Assembly (NCBI GenBank): GCA_013398175.1
Contig: VZRZ01001080.1
Span: 610,703 to 674,702 of the forward strand
DNA: 64,000 nt
Source: Climacteris rufus
Lineage: Eukaryota; Chordata; Aves; Passeriformes; Climacteridae
Direction of reading: 5' to 3'
Under the pieces are notes generated by a model. The model saw only the letters and a program-made list of their open reading frames with translations, did no database searches and was not told the origin of the DNA. Both the position numbers and the translations under genes were made by a program. Positions 50,844-63,336 of the stretch are shown here, piece by piece. Position 1 is the first letter of the stretch. Each line of letters starts with the position of its first letter.

Positions 50844-53800
50844 CCAGATCTATATTGTCTTTTCTTCTGTAATGGTCAAGAAGGAGCCCTGCTTTGATCC
50901 TGTCTGATCAGCAGATTCTCACAGCAAAGCCTTCGTGCAGATGAACTATCAGCTTCTGCCTTATGAAAAGGGAGCCTAGAGAAGCATACTTTGAGACAAG
51001 TGGATATTTTTCCAAGCTCAGAGGTGAGCTTGTATGTTCCTCATTCTCCTCTCCCTTAGTTATAACTTACTTTTATCTCTTAAAAATACCCCTCAACTTC
51101 AATGCTGACATGAGATTAATGCAAGAATCAGTGCATTTTTTGACATACCACTGCAAATAGACTTTTTTAAAACAGTTAGAGTGGCCCATCATGGCCCATC
51201 ACTTCTTCAGTGGGGCTAAACTCAGCATTTTAAGCCATGAGTTTTCCTTTCTTATGATCTTATATGTTTGTGGAAAAGCAAATTAACAATGACTGCAGCA
51301 ATACATTATAGTGCCCAAACAGTTACTCTTTTTATCCTGTGTGAAGACAATACATAATGAGGAATTCAGCAACAGTAAGGGGTTTTTTGGTTATATTGCT
51401 ATCTCTTCTCCTCCTACTGATTGCCAGCTCCTGAAAAATTATGTAATACACTGCCTAATATGGCTTATACTGAATTCTCTGACATGTACAACTCTTTGCT
51501 CAAGAGTTTTTCTCTGTTATATTTTTTAATATTCTTTCCTTTCTACTTACTAACATTGTTCAGCCTCAGTGATATTAAAATTAAAAAAAAAGCTCTGCTA
51601 TATGTCAAACTATAACTCTGCTCTCAAAGGTTAGTTTTGCATCCTCCATCAGTATCACTTGAGGTGCATTGTTCTTGTTTCGCCTCAATGTCACTTGTTA
51701 TCAAAGTCTTGGCTTGATTTCCAGAATTGAATCAGCCTGAGGTGAAACTCTCCCACAATTTTAATTTCTCTTTTTTCTCTTCAGCCTGAAAACACATTTC
51801 ATTTAGTAACCACTGGTGATGTTTTTCACAACACTATAGTATGTCAACAATGGCCTGTGTCATATCTGAATTGTGCAGTTCTTTATTCACAACAGTGCCT
51901 ATTAAATTATCAATACTTTTTAAAATCTTTCTGTGAAAAATTTATCTCTATGGTATTGATTGCTAAGAGTCTCCTACTATCAATTATTGTTAGGGGGTGT
52001 CAAAAAAGTAAACATTAAAAAGATATGTTGTAGTGACAAATTTCTTGAGCTAGTGATCTCTTTGGGTAAAGAGATGTGGTAAATCAAATTTACGGACTTT
52101 ATTTAAGAATAAAACCAGTTAACAATTTTCGCAAAAAGAAGATGTGCTTTGCAGGACAATAGTCAAGAAGTGGAAGAAAGCATGAAAAAGTATGAGGCTG
52201 AACATGACACAGTGAAATACCTAGAACAGAACCAAAGATATTTGAATCGTTATTTTTCTTGCCAAAAGAATAGCCTGTGAAACAGAGAAGTTCAGTGTCT
52301 TGTCCTTTTTACTGGCTTGTTCATCCAAAAGATGATAATTGGTTATGTCAGTCACTTCAGGAGCTCAAGAGGAAAAAGTCTGCCATAAATCAAGATCTTT
52401 TAAACTGGTACATGAACTCCGAATAATAATCTGATGTGCCAGGCCATCGAATCCACACAGTCCAGTATACTCGGTCATCCCTTTCCTTCTCCTGGCTGAA
52501 GGCAGGGACCCTCTATTCCTGTTCCTGGTCAGACTATTCACTGTCTGACCAAATACAATGAATTGTGTTTGTAATTTGTTTCTGGAACATGACAGGAATA
52601 GTATTCCAAACCATATTTTTATAGAATTTTATGAGTAACATTGCTGTTGTGTAGGAAATGTTACTTGGAACAATCAGGTTAAGACAGAAATCAAAGAATA
52701 TTTCAATCTTTCTCCTATGTTTGGAAAATACATTTAAATGTGTTTCAGAGATACAGAGACCTTTAGGGATTCATGTGATGACCTCCTGAGGTGACATGTA
52801 CCTTATGCATAATATGCCCTTGAAGTTTATTTAATAGCTTTTCCTGCAGAATCTCTAGTTTGCCAGAATCCTTTTCAAATAGTTTAAGAAGGTTCTGTTA
52901 GTAACAATCTATTATATTGATCTTATCAATATTGTGTGAAAAAGCACTATCTTCCTAATTATTTCCACCCCAATATGTGCAGAGTCACATTAATTACAGG
53001 TTTGCTCTGGAATTTTCATGATTTCTAAATTGTTTTTATTTCAGTAAAACAGTTTTCTATCCTTTCTTGGTGCCTAAATTCAAGAATTTCTCTCAGTTAA
53101 CCTCAGCCTTTTAAAATTTCCTTTTATTGCCTAAGTCACCTCAGTTCCTTCTGCTGTGAATGAACAGAGATGGTTACCTACAGAAGTTATTTAATCCAGT
53201 GCTAACATACATGAGTTGATTGTCTGGAGACTCTTCTGACTGAAAACCTGCATTTGAGGCAGTAAATGTTAGCTAAGATTACTTACCTTGCAGGGCAAAA
53301 CTAGAAATAAGCAGTTTTGTGTTTGCCTCTATTCAAATGAATTTGTTTACATGAGTCCAACTTTCCAGGCACTCTCATAGATCAATAGAGGCACAGCAGT
53401 ACCTTCTCCCACCAAAATAACATAATTCACTGAGCAGCATGGACTGTCTGGTCCTTTCCAGCTGATTAGGTGGAAGTCACTGGTGGCAGATCTTTATTCA
53501 GCAAAGTCCATCAGACACCTAAGTGTTCTCATTTTTGTTATTGTCTTCATTATCTCTGTTAGGCTTTGTGTACCTTGGTGTTCACTTTATTAGTTTTTCA
53601 GTTTCTTGACTTTTTTGCTTAATTTGAATAGCTGTTTACCAGATACCTTCAAAACCCTTACATCCTCAAAGGTCAGTACATTTCAGATATCTACCTGTCC
53701 TTTACTTTACATGTATATTTACAATCCTGTTACAATAAGAAAAAAAATCCCATTTTATCAGCACCTTTCATTTGAGAATCCCAAAATATTTGATGAAAAA

Positions 53801-55564
53801 TAATGAATGAATAACAGAACTAAGCTGTGTAACATCCTGTGATGCAGATGTCTCATATCTGTTAAGGTGAAGAAAAAGACCAGTTTTTCCTTGACTACAT
53901 TCAGCTAAGGACAACAGAGTAAAAATGGTTTAAATTTAGCATGAGAAGTTGTTTATTAAGATCTCCCAGGAGTCTAAACCCCATTACATTCTTTGGTAAT
54001 TAAACTTAGCTGATTGTGCCGTATTCCTGAAAGACATGATAAGTCTCCTATAACATCTGCAGTAACTAAAATTTGTACTAGAAAATCTCAGGTTTTACTT
54101 TTTTTTTTTTTTACCTTTAATGTACTGGATTAATTGCCTAGACTTTGAAAAAGTAGGTGTGGAAGAATTAATTCCCAAGATGTTAAAGATCATTATGAAA
54201 GGAGAGCATTGACTCTTCTGTGACCAGCAACTATTCACAAAGAAGTCTGCGGACCTGAAAGCTGCCATTTTATGAAAATTAGAAAATGCTCTCTCCAAAT
54301 TACAGAGGTGAAGCTGACAGCCTGGCAGCTAAAGGGCAAAGTGATTTTTTCTTGTGTAAAAAATAACTCACATCTGTCACACTTCTACACCTGGATATCT
54401 ATTGTATCATTGCTGGCCTATATTAACTGTTGAAATTCATTTTATGTCTCAGGTAGGTAAAAAAGAGACATAATGGAAGTAGAAGAAAACATAAGTATAT
54501 AGCACTTAGTGATGCACTTATTAGTACAAGGTTTCAATGTAAAATCACTGTGTGATAATGAATGTAAATTATTTTCAAGTTGAAAAAATTCACTTGAAAG
54601 TTCTCTTAAGCAAATGATTTCCTATGTCAAGTCTGAAACGTACTCAGAGCTAGATTCAGTACCCACTGAAAGAAAATTATTTCCTCTTGGTGAACACCAA
54701 ATAGTGGAGGAGTGGAGGAGTTGTGGGAATCGTTAAGGATAAAGTCAAATCTCACATAAAACTGCAGAGAAGTAGAGCACAACTTAAATCTGCTTTGCAG
54801 TTCAGTGCCAATAATGTTCTGGTAGGTTTTGCATATCTCCATATATCGCTGAGATAACTGGAAAAAAAAATATGCAGTGGAAAATAAAAATTATTTCAGC
54901 CAAAGGACCTGAAAAATATGGAAGGCAAGATCTGTGTGTTTTCCAGTTAATTTGGTTTTCATCCACCTCTACAAGAAATTTAGTGGTGTCTTCAGATTGA
55001 TTGATGCCTAGTGTTAGAAGCCTTAAATCTCCTGGGCTTGAGTAGGCATTGTAATCTCTTTGATGTGTGGGCACATCTTTTGCCTGACTACTGAGAGTAT
55101 TTCCTTTAGTGTGGCTAGCTAATCATGAAGGATAGGTGTAAGCTCAATAATTATTTAAACATGAAAATGTGAACAAACTATAGCAATATTTGTGGACTAC
55201 TAAAATGTACAATGTGTAAAACAGTGACAGCAAGAGATAATACAGATCCTTTTAAACAAACCCTAAAAAAGACTAAGAATAAAGGTTTGTTTCTAAGTGT
55301 GAAGCATCAAATTTTTTTCTCTAAAAATTTCCAAGTAGTGGCAGGTTAGCAAAGCTCCCTAAAAGTTTTCTGCCTTACTATCAAATCAGGAATGGGATTT
55401 CCTGTCAGCTTATGTGGTTCTCAGATTTCAAGATCACAACTGCTAACTATAACGATTTGACTACTAAAGTAAGAAAGGACAATTTTAAATAAGTAAAAAA
55501 TCAGTAGTTCAATAAAAAATGAATTAACTGAAAGTCAGATGAAAAAGAAGACATTCAAATGACA

Positions 55565-55683
55565 TCTGGACATGGTTCTGGGCAACAGACTCTAGGTGGT
55601 CCTGGTGGATTAGGGGTGTTGGACCAGGTGACCTCAGGAGGTCTCTTCCAATCTCAAATATTCTGTGATTCTTGATTCTGTGA
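55565..55683 (+). mobile_element. CR1 LINE 3' end fragment
   Basis: A short plus-strand copy of the CR1 terminus: GGGCAACAGACTCTAGGTGG, GGGTGTTGGACCAGGTGACC, TCAGGAGGTCTCTTCCAATC, ending with TATTCTGTGATTCTTGATTC, a variant of the family's terminal short repeats. Only about 120 bases remain, typical of strongly 5'-truncated insertions. Confidence 0.95.
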
Positions 55684-58600
55684 GCCACAATTAACCAGAA
55701 TTACCTTGATGGATAAATCAAAAATAAACAAATGGATGCAAGAAAGCATGACTCCAATTTTCCCTGAAGGTTCTCCAGGTGTTTTAAAAGTGACTTATTA
55801 ATATCAGCAGATGACAGATGTAGAAATACGTTGTCAATTATCTGCTCCCTAGCCTTTCTGTTCCTGTTATATTTTGAATAAGCTGTTCAAGCCATGCAAG
55901 CTTTGTGCTCTCTTGACAATTTAAAAGAGAACACAAGTGTTAAAACTTCCTTCTGGACATTTTATTCAAATCTAAAAATTGATTTCCATTGTCTTACTTA
56001 AAAATCTATTTCATAAGATAGACATCCTCATGCACACAAAACCAGTATCCATTGAAATTTACAAATGTAGAAATAAACAATCTGTAAAGAAAACATTATT
56101 AATATAATGTTTATTCTTTCACTTTTTTGTTTACTTGTGTCCAGTGAACTGTCAGTGAACTACCTCTAGCAGTAGGCTTCTGTTTTTTATATTTAAAATG
56201 GCAAGCAAAAAAAAATAGACAAAAATGATAAAAGGTTTGTAGGTCTGCAAAATATTTGCTCCATCAAAGCTTGAGTATGTTATCTAAAATAGATGCATAC
56301 AGTTCAGCTTCACATTCTGTTCAAATGCAAATTCATAAGTAGATGTATTTAGAGAACTGAGATGCTTGACTGATAATTCACAGTAAGAATTTGTTCTCAG
56401 TAAGTCTGATGCATCTAATGCACACACTTGCTGAGCTAAAACCTCCTGTCATTTCTCAAATGAATATCTATATATCTTTAGAAACCCAGTGAAAGAGTTT
56501 CTAATCAATGCAAGTCAATGCACCATCTGATTTCCTCCTTTTCTCTTTGCCTATGTCCTAAGCACAGCTCTCTGCTGCTTAAGACTCTTTGAAGAGTGTA
56601 TTCAGTGACTTTAATATCCTTCTTTCTTCTGTAGGTTCACTAAAATATTTTATTATCCATGTATGCAGGGTGTCTGATTTAATCTTGTCTGTCATCATGT
56701 AATGCTACTTCATCTACTAGGTGGGGCATGTGACATTTCAGAATACTGGGAATTTTTGACCAGAACCTAGAGGCTGTAGACCCTTATAAACAATTAAGAA
56801 CCCTGTCCAAGGGGGAAGACAAGGCAGCATCTGAAGGAAGTAAGGAAGGTCTCTTTCTCTCTGCCTAAAAGGAAGGTCATGCTAGGCTAGTTGGGCTGTG
56901 CTCACCACTACTTGCAAGCAAAGGGTAAGATTATGTTTTCACATAGTTCTTCAACATCTTGATGACCTAAATAAAGTTAAAATAGAGAAGGTATAACAGG
57001 TATTTACAATGTTTAAGACTATTCTGCCTCCCGTCCTAGTGTGCTCTTTACCAAAATGCAAATTGAAAAGAAGCCTTCTAGTGTCTCTGGGTCCTTTTCA
57101 TTTGAAAAAGACTTAACTTTCACAGCTTTAAATCCTGGAGTAATGGGGAAAGTAGTTTGGTGGGAGAAAAATCTTATTCATGATGTCCCCCATTTGCCTT
57201 AACAGTTGATGAAGAAGGTTTCAGTATTTCAGATGATGTCTTTTGAATTTAAAACATTCACAGTTTCTTTAGGAAAAGAAAAGGTCTAGAAGACATTAAT
57301 CAATTAAACCCATTTACATAAATAAATTGCTTTATTATTTATTTGGAAATTGTAAGTAGTTTAATATACATGACAGGAAAGCAACACATTCAGTTCTAAA
57401 CCCACATTAATTAAGTTCACACCAACATATCATTGTTGTCATATCAATATCTGTTTATGCTGAATCTCAGACCTGAAAAAGAGAAGATTATTTTTCAGAT
57501 ATAGTTATGCATTATATATGATAATATTTTAAATTATTTTCTCTTAACTATGCTTGTAATAGTTATTCTGTATTCTTTAATTTCATCTCTCTGACATTTA
57601 CTTTGATTTTTTAGAAAGTATTTAATTAATCTTCAATTCAGGAGAGAATTGTGCATCACACTGGCAGACCTTTAATTTCCAGAATAGTGCCTGTTTTCTT
57701 TTCCTCGTGCTGCTTCATAAAACAAATTGCTCCCTATAATCTGTAAAACAATAAACAAAATTATTATATCTTAGCCCATTCATACTCTACTGCCCTTCTG
57801 AATACCATTTTCTAAATCAAGCAGTGAAGGAAATTACCAAGGTAATGACAAGGAAATAAGAGACAATTATTTTGAAGAGATTAAAAAAAGGAGAATATAA
57901 ATTAAGGTTAAATGAAATGAGAATTGTATTTATGATAGGACTTAATTTTAAACTAACTTACTTTTACCTTAATTTAAAAAATACACATGAAAACAAATAC
58001 TGGCTTTAAATTATATATTAATTTTGTAGAACTGTACAGGTGAGCTAACTGCTGGTAACATTTTTTTTATATTATTGGTATAGCATGAGGTGTGAGAAAA
58101 GGCTAAAAGAGGATAAATATCACAGAAAAAAAAACAGACAAAGGAGTTAAGAATTTTCCTGTTAAATATTTCTTAATGTCTAAATTTGTGATTATCCTGT
58201 TTCATCTATTTAAATTATGTAATTACTTTTCATTTCCTTCACTTGTTCACTGTCACCTACACTGACGTGAAGACCAGTTTCTGATAGCACAAGACCTGGA
58301 GGCAGTCCCTCACTCTGACATTTTGATATCAGCTCATCTTCTGCAGGGACCCTTGCACACATCTCGCACACATCCTTGCAGAGATTTGTCTTTGCAGTCT
58401 TACAAGATTATGAATGCACAAAATTGTGATAGTGTGTAAACATGTAATAAATGAAAACATGACCTTAAGCTGCCTGTAAGAAAAATATGTGCATGAGAAC
58501 TGACATGTGGACTCCATCATATCAGAGCAAAAGTGTCCATTCATTCCTGCTGGGGGAGGCTGATCATTTTGATGATTTTAGGACCATTAGTTTTGTGTTC

Positions 58601-59767
58601 TTCAACACTGTAGTAAGGCTGATGCTCTGTGAAGGCCTAGGAGACACAAAGCAGAGCTGATGTCTAGTACAAGATGTGAAAGCCATAGCCTTTGCTGAGC
58701 CCCATTGCTCTGAAGCACAAATATCTGAAGTCTTCAGACAACTTCAGCTCTGCTCATTCCAGTTTTGGAACAAGGAGCAAATGCATAGATTGTTCTTGCT
58801 TAGTTGGCTGATCGCCCTAAATGCAAAGCAGATATATGTGCTGATTCTTTTAGACATTATTTTTGCTTTTTCTAAACACAAAATGATACAGATTGGTTTT
58901 GAAGCATTGACCTAATGTAGTGGTTAAATTGCAATAGATCTTATGTTTTCTGCCTGCCTACATTTCTGTGAAGCTTCGAGGTAACACAACATTTACATGT
59001 TGAAAATATTGTTTTCTATGTTTTAGTTGTAAGAGCTACTGATTTTCACCCTAGGGTTGTCAAGATTTCAGTGATGGGAAAGTGATACCTGCAAATACAA
59101 TTTTATAATTTGTAGAATTTACTGACATTGCCTGAAATATGTCAGTTATTATTATTGCCATGTCTGAATTCAGACACAAACAAATTTATCTTATATATTT
59201 TAAAGAAGCCTTTGGAAGCCCAGAAGAGAAACCATAATCCTTTACTTATACTCAGAAATAATAAACTCATCCCTTCTATTCAACAGTTTGACTTATTCTT
59301 TGATTATAAAGCAAATAGTATATTCTAGCCAGAGGGCAATGTTATGAGTTTTTACCAGAAAAATTTCATTACTTCATCTCACTATTCCCCTAAGAACTTT
59401 AACATGTGTAACAAGAAAGCGTTTTTCAGCCCCCCTACAATTTCAGTTTTAAAATTATTTGAAAACTATATTGTTTACACGGCAAAATGAAAATTATAGA
59501 TGTAAGATTTACTTGATAACTAAGACTGTCTCTAACTTCTTAATTCCCAATCCTGTCCACTGCCATGATTATGGAGCACAAGCTGAGCTATCACTGTGCT
59601 ACAGCCTAAATTCACAGTGTAGCACAATGTATAAGGACTAACTGATGGGGACATTAATTGTGCTCAAGGTAGGGACCCATGTGAGAAATATACTGAAGTG
59701 CATGAATGCCTTCAAACTGTAAATTCTACTTCTTACACTGTCTGTATCTAAACAAAATAGGGGACAC
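55684..59767. other. AT-rich DNA without recognised genes
   Basis: No gene or element is recognised. The stretch 57,300-57,470 has a repeat-free, balanced texture with several TTAAT/ATTAA words, like noncoding conserved DNA, but this is weak. A strong donor-like site near 58,040 has no open frame from a plausible acceptor. Open frames stay below 80 codons. Confidence 0.55.
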
Positions 59768-59850
59768 AAAAAAAAAAAAAAAANNNNNNNNNNNNNNNNN
59801 NNNNNNNNNNNNNNNNNNNNNNNNNNNNNNNNNNAAAAAAAAAAAAAAAA
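59768..59850. other. 51-base assembly gap inside poly(A)
   Basis: Sixteen A bases (59,768-59,783) precede 51 Ns (59,784-59,834) and sixteen more A bases follow (59,835-59,850). The break is probably caused by the homopolymer itself, so the true length of the A tract is unknown. It could be the tail of a retrocopy, but no recognisable body adjoins it. Confidence 0.97.
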
Positions 59851-60432
59851 GAAGCAAAAGCTTAGTTAGAGCTTTTATTTAAAAGAAAAGTCCTTGAAAG
59901 AAAACGTGTCCAACTTACCCTTCTGAGAAGAAATCAAATCATGGAACAGGCAATAAGAATATGGAGAAACTTTTACTCTAGAAGGGATGACTTTTCTTTG
60001 GTAAAGTAATACCCAAACTTGCATCCATGTAAAAAGTTAACTATATTTCTTTATTAATAAATAACAGCATTTTGAAAATTTTGTTTTAATAAGTTTTGAA
60101 ACAGTTCTGAACACTAAATAGAGGCAGATATGTGAATTTCAACAAGATTGTAAGGCATAGTTTTTGATAACACATTTTCCAGTTGTGGAATAGCATAGAA
60201 ATGTTTATTTTAAGAATTCATATGAGTTATAGGAGATAAAGGCTATTTTGTAAACCTATATGTAGAATAAATAGTCTCTTGATTACTTCAATAAACATTG
60301 TTTTAAAAGTCTTGTGTACTTTTTGGTGAGGTATGAAAAGTAGTGGAATTTCCTTCCTTGGTTCTTATGGGATAAGTGGAATTTTAATGCATTTTTAAAA
60401 GCATGGTTTATATGCAAATCCAAACCCCTAAT
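59851..60432. other. AT-rich DNA without recognised genes
   Basis: Nothing recognisable is seen between the poly(A) gap and the LTR. A 97-codon minus-strand frame (60,283-60,576) crosses into the LTR and has no known domain. Confidence 0.6.
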
Positions 60433-61100
60433 TGCGGCTGTGTGCGTGGCTAAAGCCACAGCGGTGGTGGAAAGAGACTCAGCACACCACCCTCTGAGCC
60501 TGCTACTCTGGTTAGGGTGACACTTTGTCACCAGAATCCCTTTTGGTTGCTGTTTGCATAAGTTGTTACTATTCATTAGCTTCCCAGTTACATAATGTTC
60601 TGTATTTAGAATTGTTCTGGAAAGTTCGTATCTCCTCGGTTACCCATTGGTTATATTGTAATTTCTGTACCCCTATTGGTTGTATCTCTCTCTCCCTTTC
60701 CCTATATAAACCCCACACAATCCAGAGGCTGGGTTCTTTGTCTGCAGAACCCTCAGCTTGCCTGGACCCTCGCACCGTTCCTGCTCCTGATCCCGCTCCT
60801 GGACCCTTCCCTGGACCCTCTCCTGCCGCCCTGCCCAAATAAAAGAGCTGAAATCCGCACAAAGACCCCTCCTTTGGTCTTTGCTCTCGCCGCTTCTCCA
60901 AGGACCATCGGGCCAAGGGCAAACCTGCTAAGCAGAGGAGCCGGCATTCTCCAGCTCGGCACTGCTGGGACCCTGTTCAGGGGAAAAGTGCTGTGGCTTA
61001 GCAGCCAGCCCCCGCATCACCAGGGGAAGCGAGTGCAGGATGCTGCGCGCCCTTGGGCTTGTCCACAGCCCCCGGCTGAGCGCACCCTGCGCGTCACATA
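60433..61100 (+). mobile_element. LTR, family B, class II-like endogenous retrovirus
   Basis: The block begins TGCGGCTGTGTGCGTGGC, matching the start of the LTR at 14,653 in order and spacing (GTGGC, then AAAG and CACAGC words), and shares the AAATAAAAGAGCTG block with it. It has an inverted CCAAT box (ATTGG, 60,675-60,679), a perfect TATATAAA (60,703-60,710) and AATAAA (60,838-60,843), so U3, R and U5 can be told apart. The 3' part is longer and differs from the first copy. I placed the right end near TCACATA by analogy with the other copy's ATA end; no target-site duplication was confirmed. No retroviral genes adjoin, so it is a solo LTR. The 141-codon frame within it is not a gene. Confidence 0.85.
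60703..60710 (+). promoter_or_regulatory. TATA box of the family B LTR
   Basis: TATATAAA lies 135 bases before the poly(A) signal and about 25 bases after the ATTGG (inverted CCAAT) element, the expected promoter layout of a retroviral U3. Activity is not shown by the sequence. Confidence 0.7.
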
Positions 61101-63277
61101 GTTTTAGGTATATAAATGCCATGTAATGAAGGCCATATTGAATTTCTTGGAGTTTCTGTTCAGAGGTCTCTGCTAACTGTATATAAAAGATGCTGAGAGT
61201 CCAGAGCACAGCCAGGACTCTGAAGAAGAGTTTAATGCCTCTCTGAGTAAGTTTAAGAAGAATGCCAGCTCTAGATATGCCTAGTTACTGCTGTCTCTGT
61301 GCTTATCACTCCTATCTTTTCTCAAATTGTGCCATAGAACTTTTTGAACATCTGTGATAATATCACAGACTTGTAGAAGAAAAACTTTCATATTCCCTCT
61401 TTCCACAATACTGAGCTCAGTGCAGTCTTATTGCTTGTGCTATGCAGAAGGTCAGACAAGATTCTCACAGTGGCCCCTGCAGGCCATGTAATGAATCTAG
61501 TAGCATTAAAATGTAGAACATTTCTTCATTTTATGTTCTGCTGAGGCTGCAAAGGTAATAACAGGAAGTTCTGAGACAACAATCCTTACTTTTTTCAATA
61601 AACGTACTGTATTTGAACTAATCTCATTATTTTGCCTTAGGTTCTGCTGCTTATGTTCTACTTTCATAAAAGACTAGAACATGTGTTGGTTTATTGATAT
61701 CTCTTCCTAAATATATTTTTTGTGCTTGCTCATTCAAACATGTCCTGCTCAGAAGTTGGCTTGCATTGAAATAAGTTGGCATGACATATGCTGTATGAGG
61801 TTTCTGTTATGCAAAAATTGATCAAATTTTTTTAATGTTTCAAATAATTCTAAATATTCCATCATTCTGTTTGGTATCCAGAAAAGTCCAGAACCTTCCT
61901 GAGGGGTGGTTATAAATATTATAGCAGGTAAAGTCTGATTCAAGACTGCAATTACATTTTTGAAAGACTTACCAGATAGTAGCTATTCTAAACTGACAGA
62001 AAATAATTTGAAGGTCCTTTTTCATTTACAAAAGGGCACATCATTACTCCGTTGAAATCAATCTAATTATTTGTTTTCATTTTTGCAGATTTACTAGAAA
62101 TAATGGATAGAAAATATTTCTTGATTTTGGGAGAGTATTTTCAGTAACTAAAAGGGAAAGTATTGTGATAATATATTAGGACTATCTATTTCAAAGCATT
62201 CTTATAAGTCATGAGTGTATTTGTTAAAGGTTTGGTATAAATGTAAGAATCTGATTTGTGGTTTTGATTGGATTTGCAGTGTAAATATATTTTGAAATGT
62301 AGAAACTTCTTGTAAACAAAACATTCTGAAGAAGACTACTCATTGAGTATTACTGCTGTATTGCCAACATCTGTCAAAACAGATGTTTTATGAAAACTTC
62401 AGGAAGTCTAGTCCTTGCTGTGTCTTCCCCTGACTTTTGAGATGAACCAGGGGATTGACATGAAAGGTAAGACACACAGGAAATTTTTCATAGAAGAAAT
62501 ATTTCTTAAAACCATTCATGCCAACATTGCCTCTGAAACTATACAGAAGACAATAAATAGTCCTAAAAAAATAAACTCTAGAACTTCTTCACAAATTGGC
62601 AAAGAAAGAGCACTTGCTGTTTTCTAAATTCCAGGGCTTTCCTACTTGCTTCTGAACAGTCAATGTTGGCCTCTGCTGGTCTGGTCATGACTCTTCTCTA
62701 CCTTCACAGAACACTGTCCCTTCCTTATCAGCAGCCAGTGTTAATAATCAAACATTGACCACTTCCATCTGAGTAATAAATGTGATCAAACCCAGAAAGT
62801 GTAGCTGCTTTGAGAACACAGCCAGTTTCCTCCTTAATTATTATCTCCTTGTACTTTATCACCACAACCTTGTGCACTTCAGGTGAACAGCCTAAATAAC
62901 CACAATCTCTGCCTTGCTCTCTACAGTGATACCAAGTATTCTCTATTTTAGTATATTTTTAAATCTATAGGTATTGTCCTTCTCTTTGAATTTTAGCATT
63001 GTCATTTTATTAGTCACTGCTTTTTGCTTACTTGCTTGTGATTTTACAGGTGGAAAGAAAGAGAACTCTGTTCCCTAAAACACTTATTTTTTCTTAACTC
63101 TTGGAAAAAACTTCTTCCTTACGCAATTACCTTGGTAATAATTCTGCTTAGAGGTCTAGTAAACGCTTTCTACATGATGAGTTATGTTTCTTGTGAATAA
63201 TTCTTTAATAGTCTGCCTTTTCCAGATAATATTGAAACATGTTTTGCCCTAGTCTTTCCAGTACTTTCTCTGCTTGG
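61101..63277. other. AT-rich DNA without recognised genes
   Basis: No gene is recognised. A perfect inverted repeat lies at 62,366-62,387. A 70-codon frame at 62,415-62,627 has lysine- and isoleucine-rich composition with a GTAAGA site inside it and no domain; it is likely chance. Confidence 0.55.
62366..62387. repeat. Perfect 9-base inverted repeat
   Basis: Arms AACATCTGT and ACAGATGTT are separated by four bases (CAAA), a compact hairpin. The arms contain the E-box-like half CATCTG. No RNA gene is implied. Confidence 0.9.
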
Positions 63278-63336
63278 CCCTTCCCTTCCCTTCCCTTCCC
63301 TTCCCTTCCCTTCCCTTCCCTTCCCTTCCCTTCCCC
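63278..63336. repeat. (TTCCC)n pentanucleotide array
   Basis: About eleven uninterrupted copies of TTCCC, all pyrimidine on the plus strand, followed by a further C/T-rich tract to about 63,400. It is a second pyrimidine pentamer array, related in type to the one at 35.05 kb but with a different unit. Confidence 0.97.

Larger units (their letters stand above)
45878..55564. other. Long AT-rich stretch without recognised genes
   Basis: About 9.7 kb holds no recognised gene or transposon. Simple patches are a T/G-rich tract at 46,669-46,735 and (ATTT)n at 48,471-48,491. AT-rich AAAT/AAAAT tracts lie at about 50,505-50,620, a tandem GTGCTCCTACTTG duplication near 49,722-49,762 and a T run at 54,100-54,112. 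A GC-richer block near 49,330-49,720 has no recognisable identity. A perfect consensus donor on the minus strand near 53,285 lacks a matching open exon. Confidence 0.55.

Noticed and set aside
53285..53460. Strong minus-strand donor (CAAG before GTAAGTAATC)
   Set aside because: Every frame from the best upstream acceptor meets a stop, so no coding exon fits.
60676..61101. A 141-codon plus-strand open frame, the longest frame without Ns in the window
   Set aside because: It lies within an LTR, is rich in proline from GC-rich sequence, has no domain and crosses the poly(A) signal.
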